DNA of 44,276 nt, from the NCBI GenBank assembly GCA_902826935.1, contig CADEGR010000021.1:1-44276 (forward strand), read 5' to 3'. The position numbers were made by a program, and so were the translations under genes. The DNA comes from an uncultured Alphaproteobacteria bacterium (GTDB lineage Bacteria; Pseudomonadota; Alphaproteobacteria; Geminicoccales; Geminicoccaceae). Below the pieces are notes generated by a model. It did no database searches. It saw only the letters and a program-made list of their open reading frames with translations, and had not been told where the DNA came from. Shown in pieces: positions 44,212 to 44,276 of the stretch (the first letter of the stretch is position 1; the number at the start of each line of letters is the position of its first letter).

Positions 44212-44276
44212 CTAGCGCGCGGCGATCAGCTCCAGCAGCAGCTTGCGCTTCAGGGCGGCGCCGAACGCGCCATAGT
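44212..44276 (-). CDS. C-terminal end of an unidentified gene (cut by window edge)
   Basis: On the minus strand an open frame enters at the window edge and ends YGAFGAALKRKLLLELIAAR followed by TAG at 44212-44214. The codon pattern is GC-rich at third positions, like the neighbours. The tail is too short to name a family. It converges with the SDR gene. Confidence 0.55.
   Translation of the reverse strand, partial: YGAFGAALKRKLLLELIAAR

Overview
The window is 44 kb of uniformly GC-rich DNA with dense coding on both strands and many ATGA-type start/stop overlaps. The gene content (rpmI-rplT-pheS-pheT-lepA, a BigR-type sulfide operon, split transketolases, several RbsABC-type sugar importers) fits an alphaproteobacterium, probably Rhodospirillales or Geminicoccales-like. 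This placement is inferred from gene content and GC, not from a tree.

Layout. 1-5416: a TctE/QseC-like histidine kinase (cut by the window edge) and its OmpR-type regulator. Divergent from them is a CmoA-like enzyme coupled to a membrane methyltransferase of the isoprenylcysteine methyltransferase type. Then comes a LemA gene with an M48-like membrane protein whose zinc-protease residues are lost. 5618-9494: an SDR with a split transketolase, then a TetR regulator whose stop codon lies in one of two palindromes that bracket the promoter of a small unknown gene. 9621-12303: an accessory patch with a solitary P-loop ATPase, a convergent toxin-like protein and a candidate small RNA ending in a strong terminator. 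12414-24496: conserved housekeeping genes (uvrD, prmA, msrA, an MocA-type oxidoreductase, rpmI-rplT-pheST, lepA, tRNA-Ser-GGA).

24838-30784: an SDR, then a hydrogen-sulfide/persulfide detoxification operon (BigR-like ArsR repressor with the conserved cysteine pair, a 53-residue membrane protein, a persulfide dioxygenase-like metallo-beta-lactamase protein, a DUF2892 protein, a DSP/rhodanese-like enzyme, a TauE/SafE exporter). A periplasmic catalase-related protein and a sterol-desaturase-family hydroxylase follow.

30922-44189: a carbohydrate catabolic locus around one divergent promoter at 38.9-39.1 kb. Leftward lie two complete ribose-type ABC importers with a polyol-type SDR between them. 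Rightward lie a second split transketolase, an FGGY kinase, a SorC-family regulator and another polyol-type SDR. Both promoters carry near-identical TGAATAAA(N)ATTC operators in mirrored positions. The gene set suggests import of a sugar or polyol, oxidation by SDR, phosphorylation of the ketose, and C2 transfer by transketolase. This resembles the kinase-transketolase route known for D-apiose, but with dehydrogenases and no visible isomerase.
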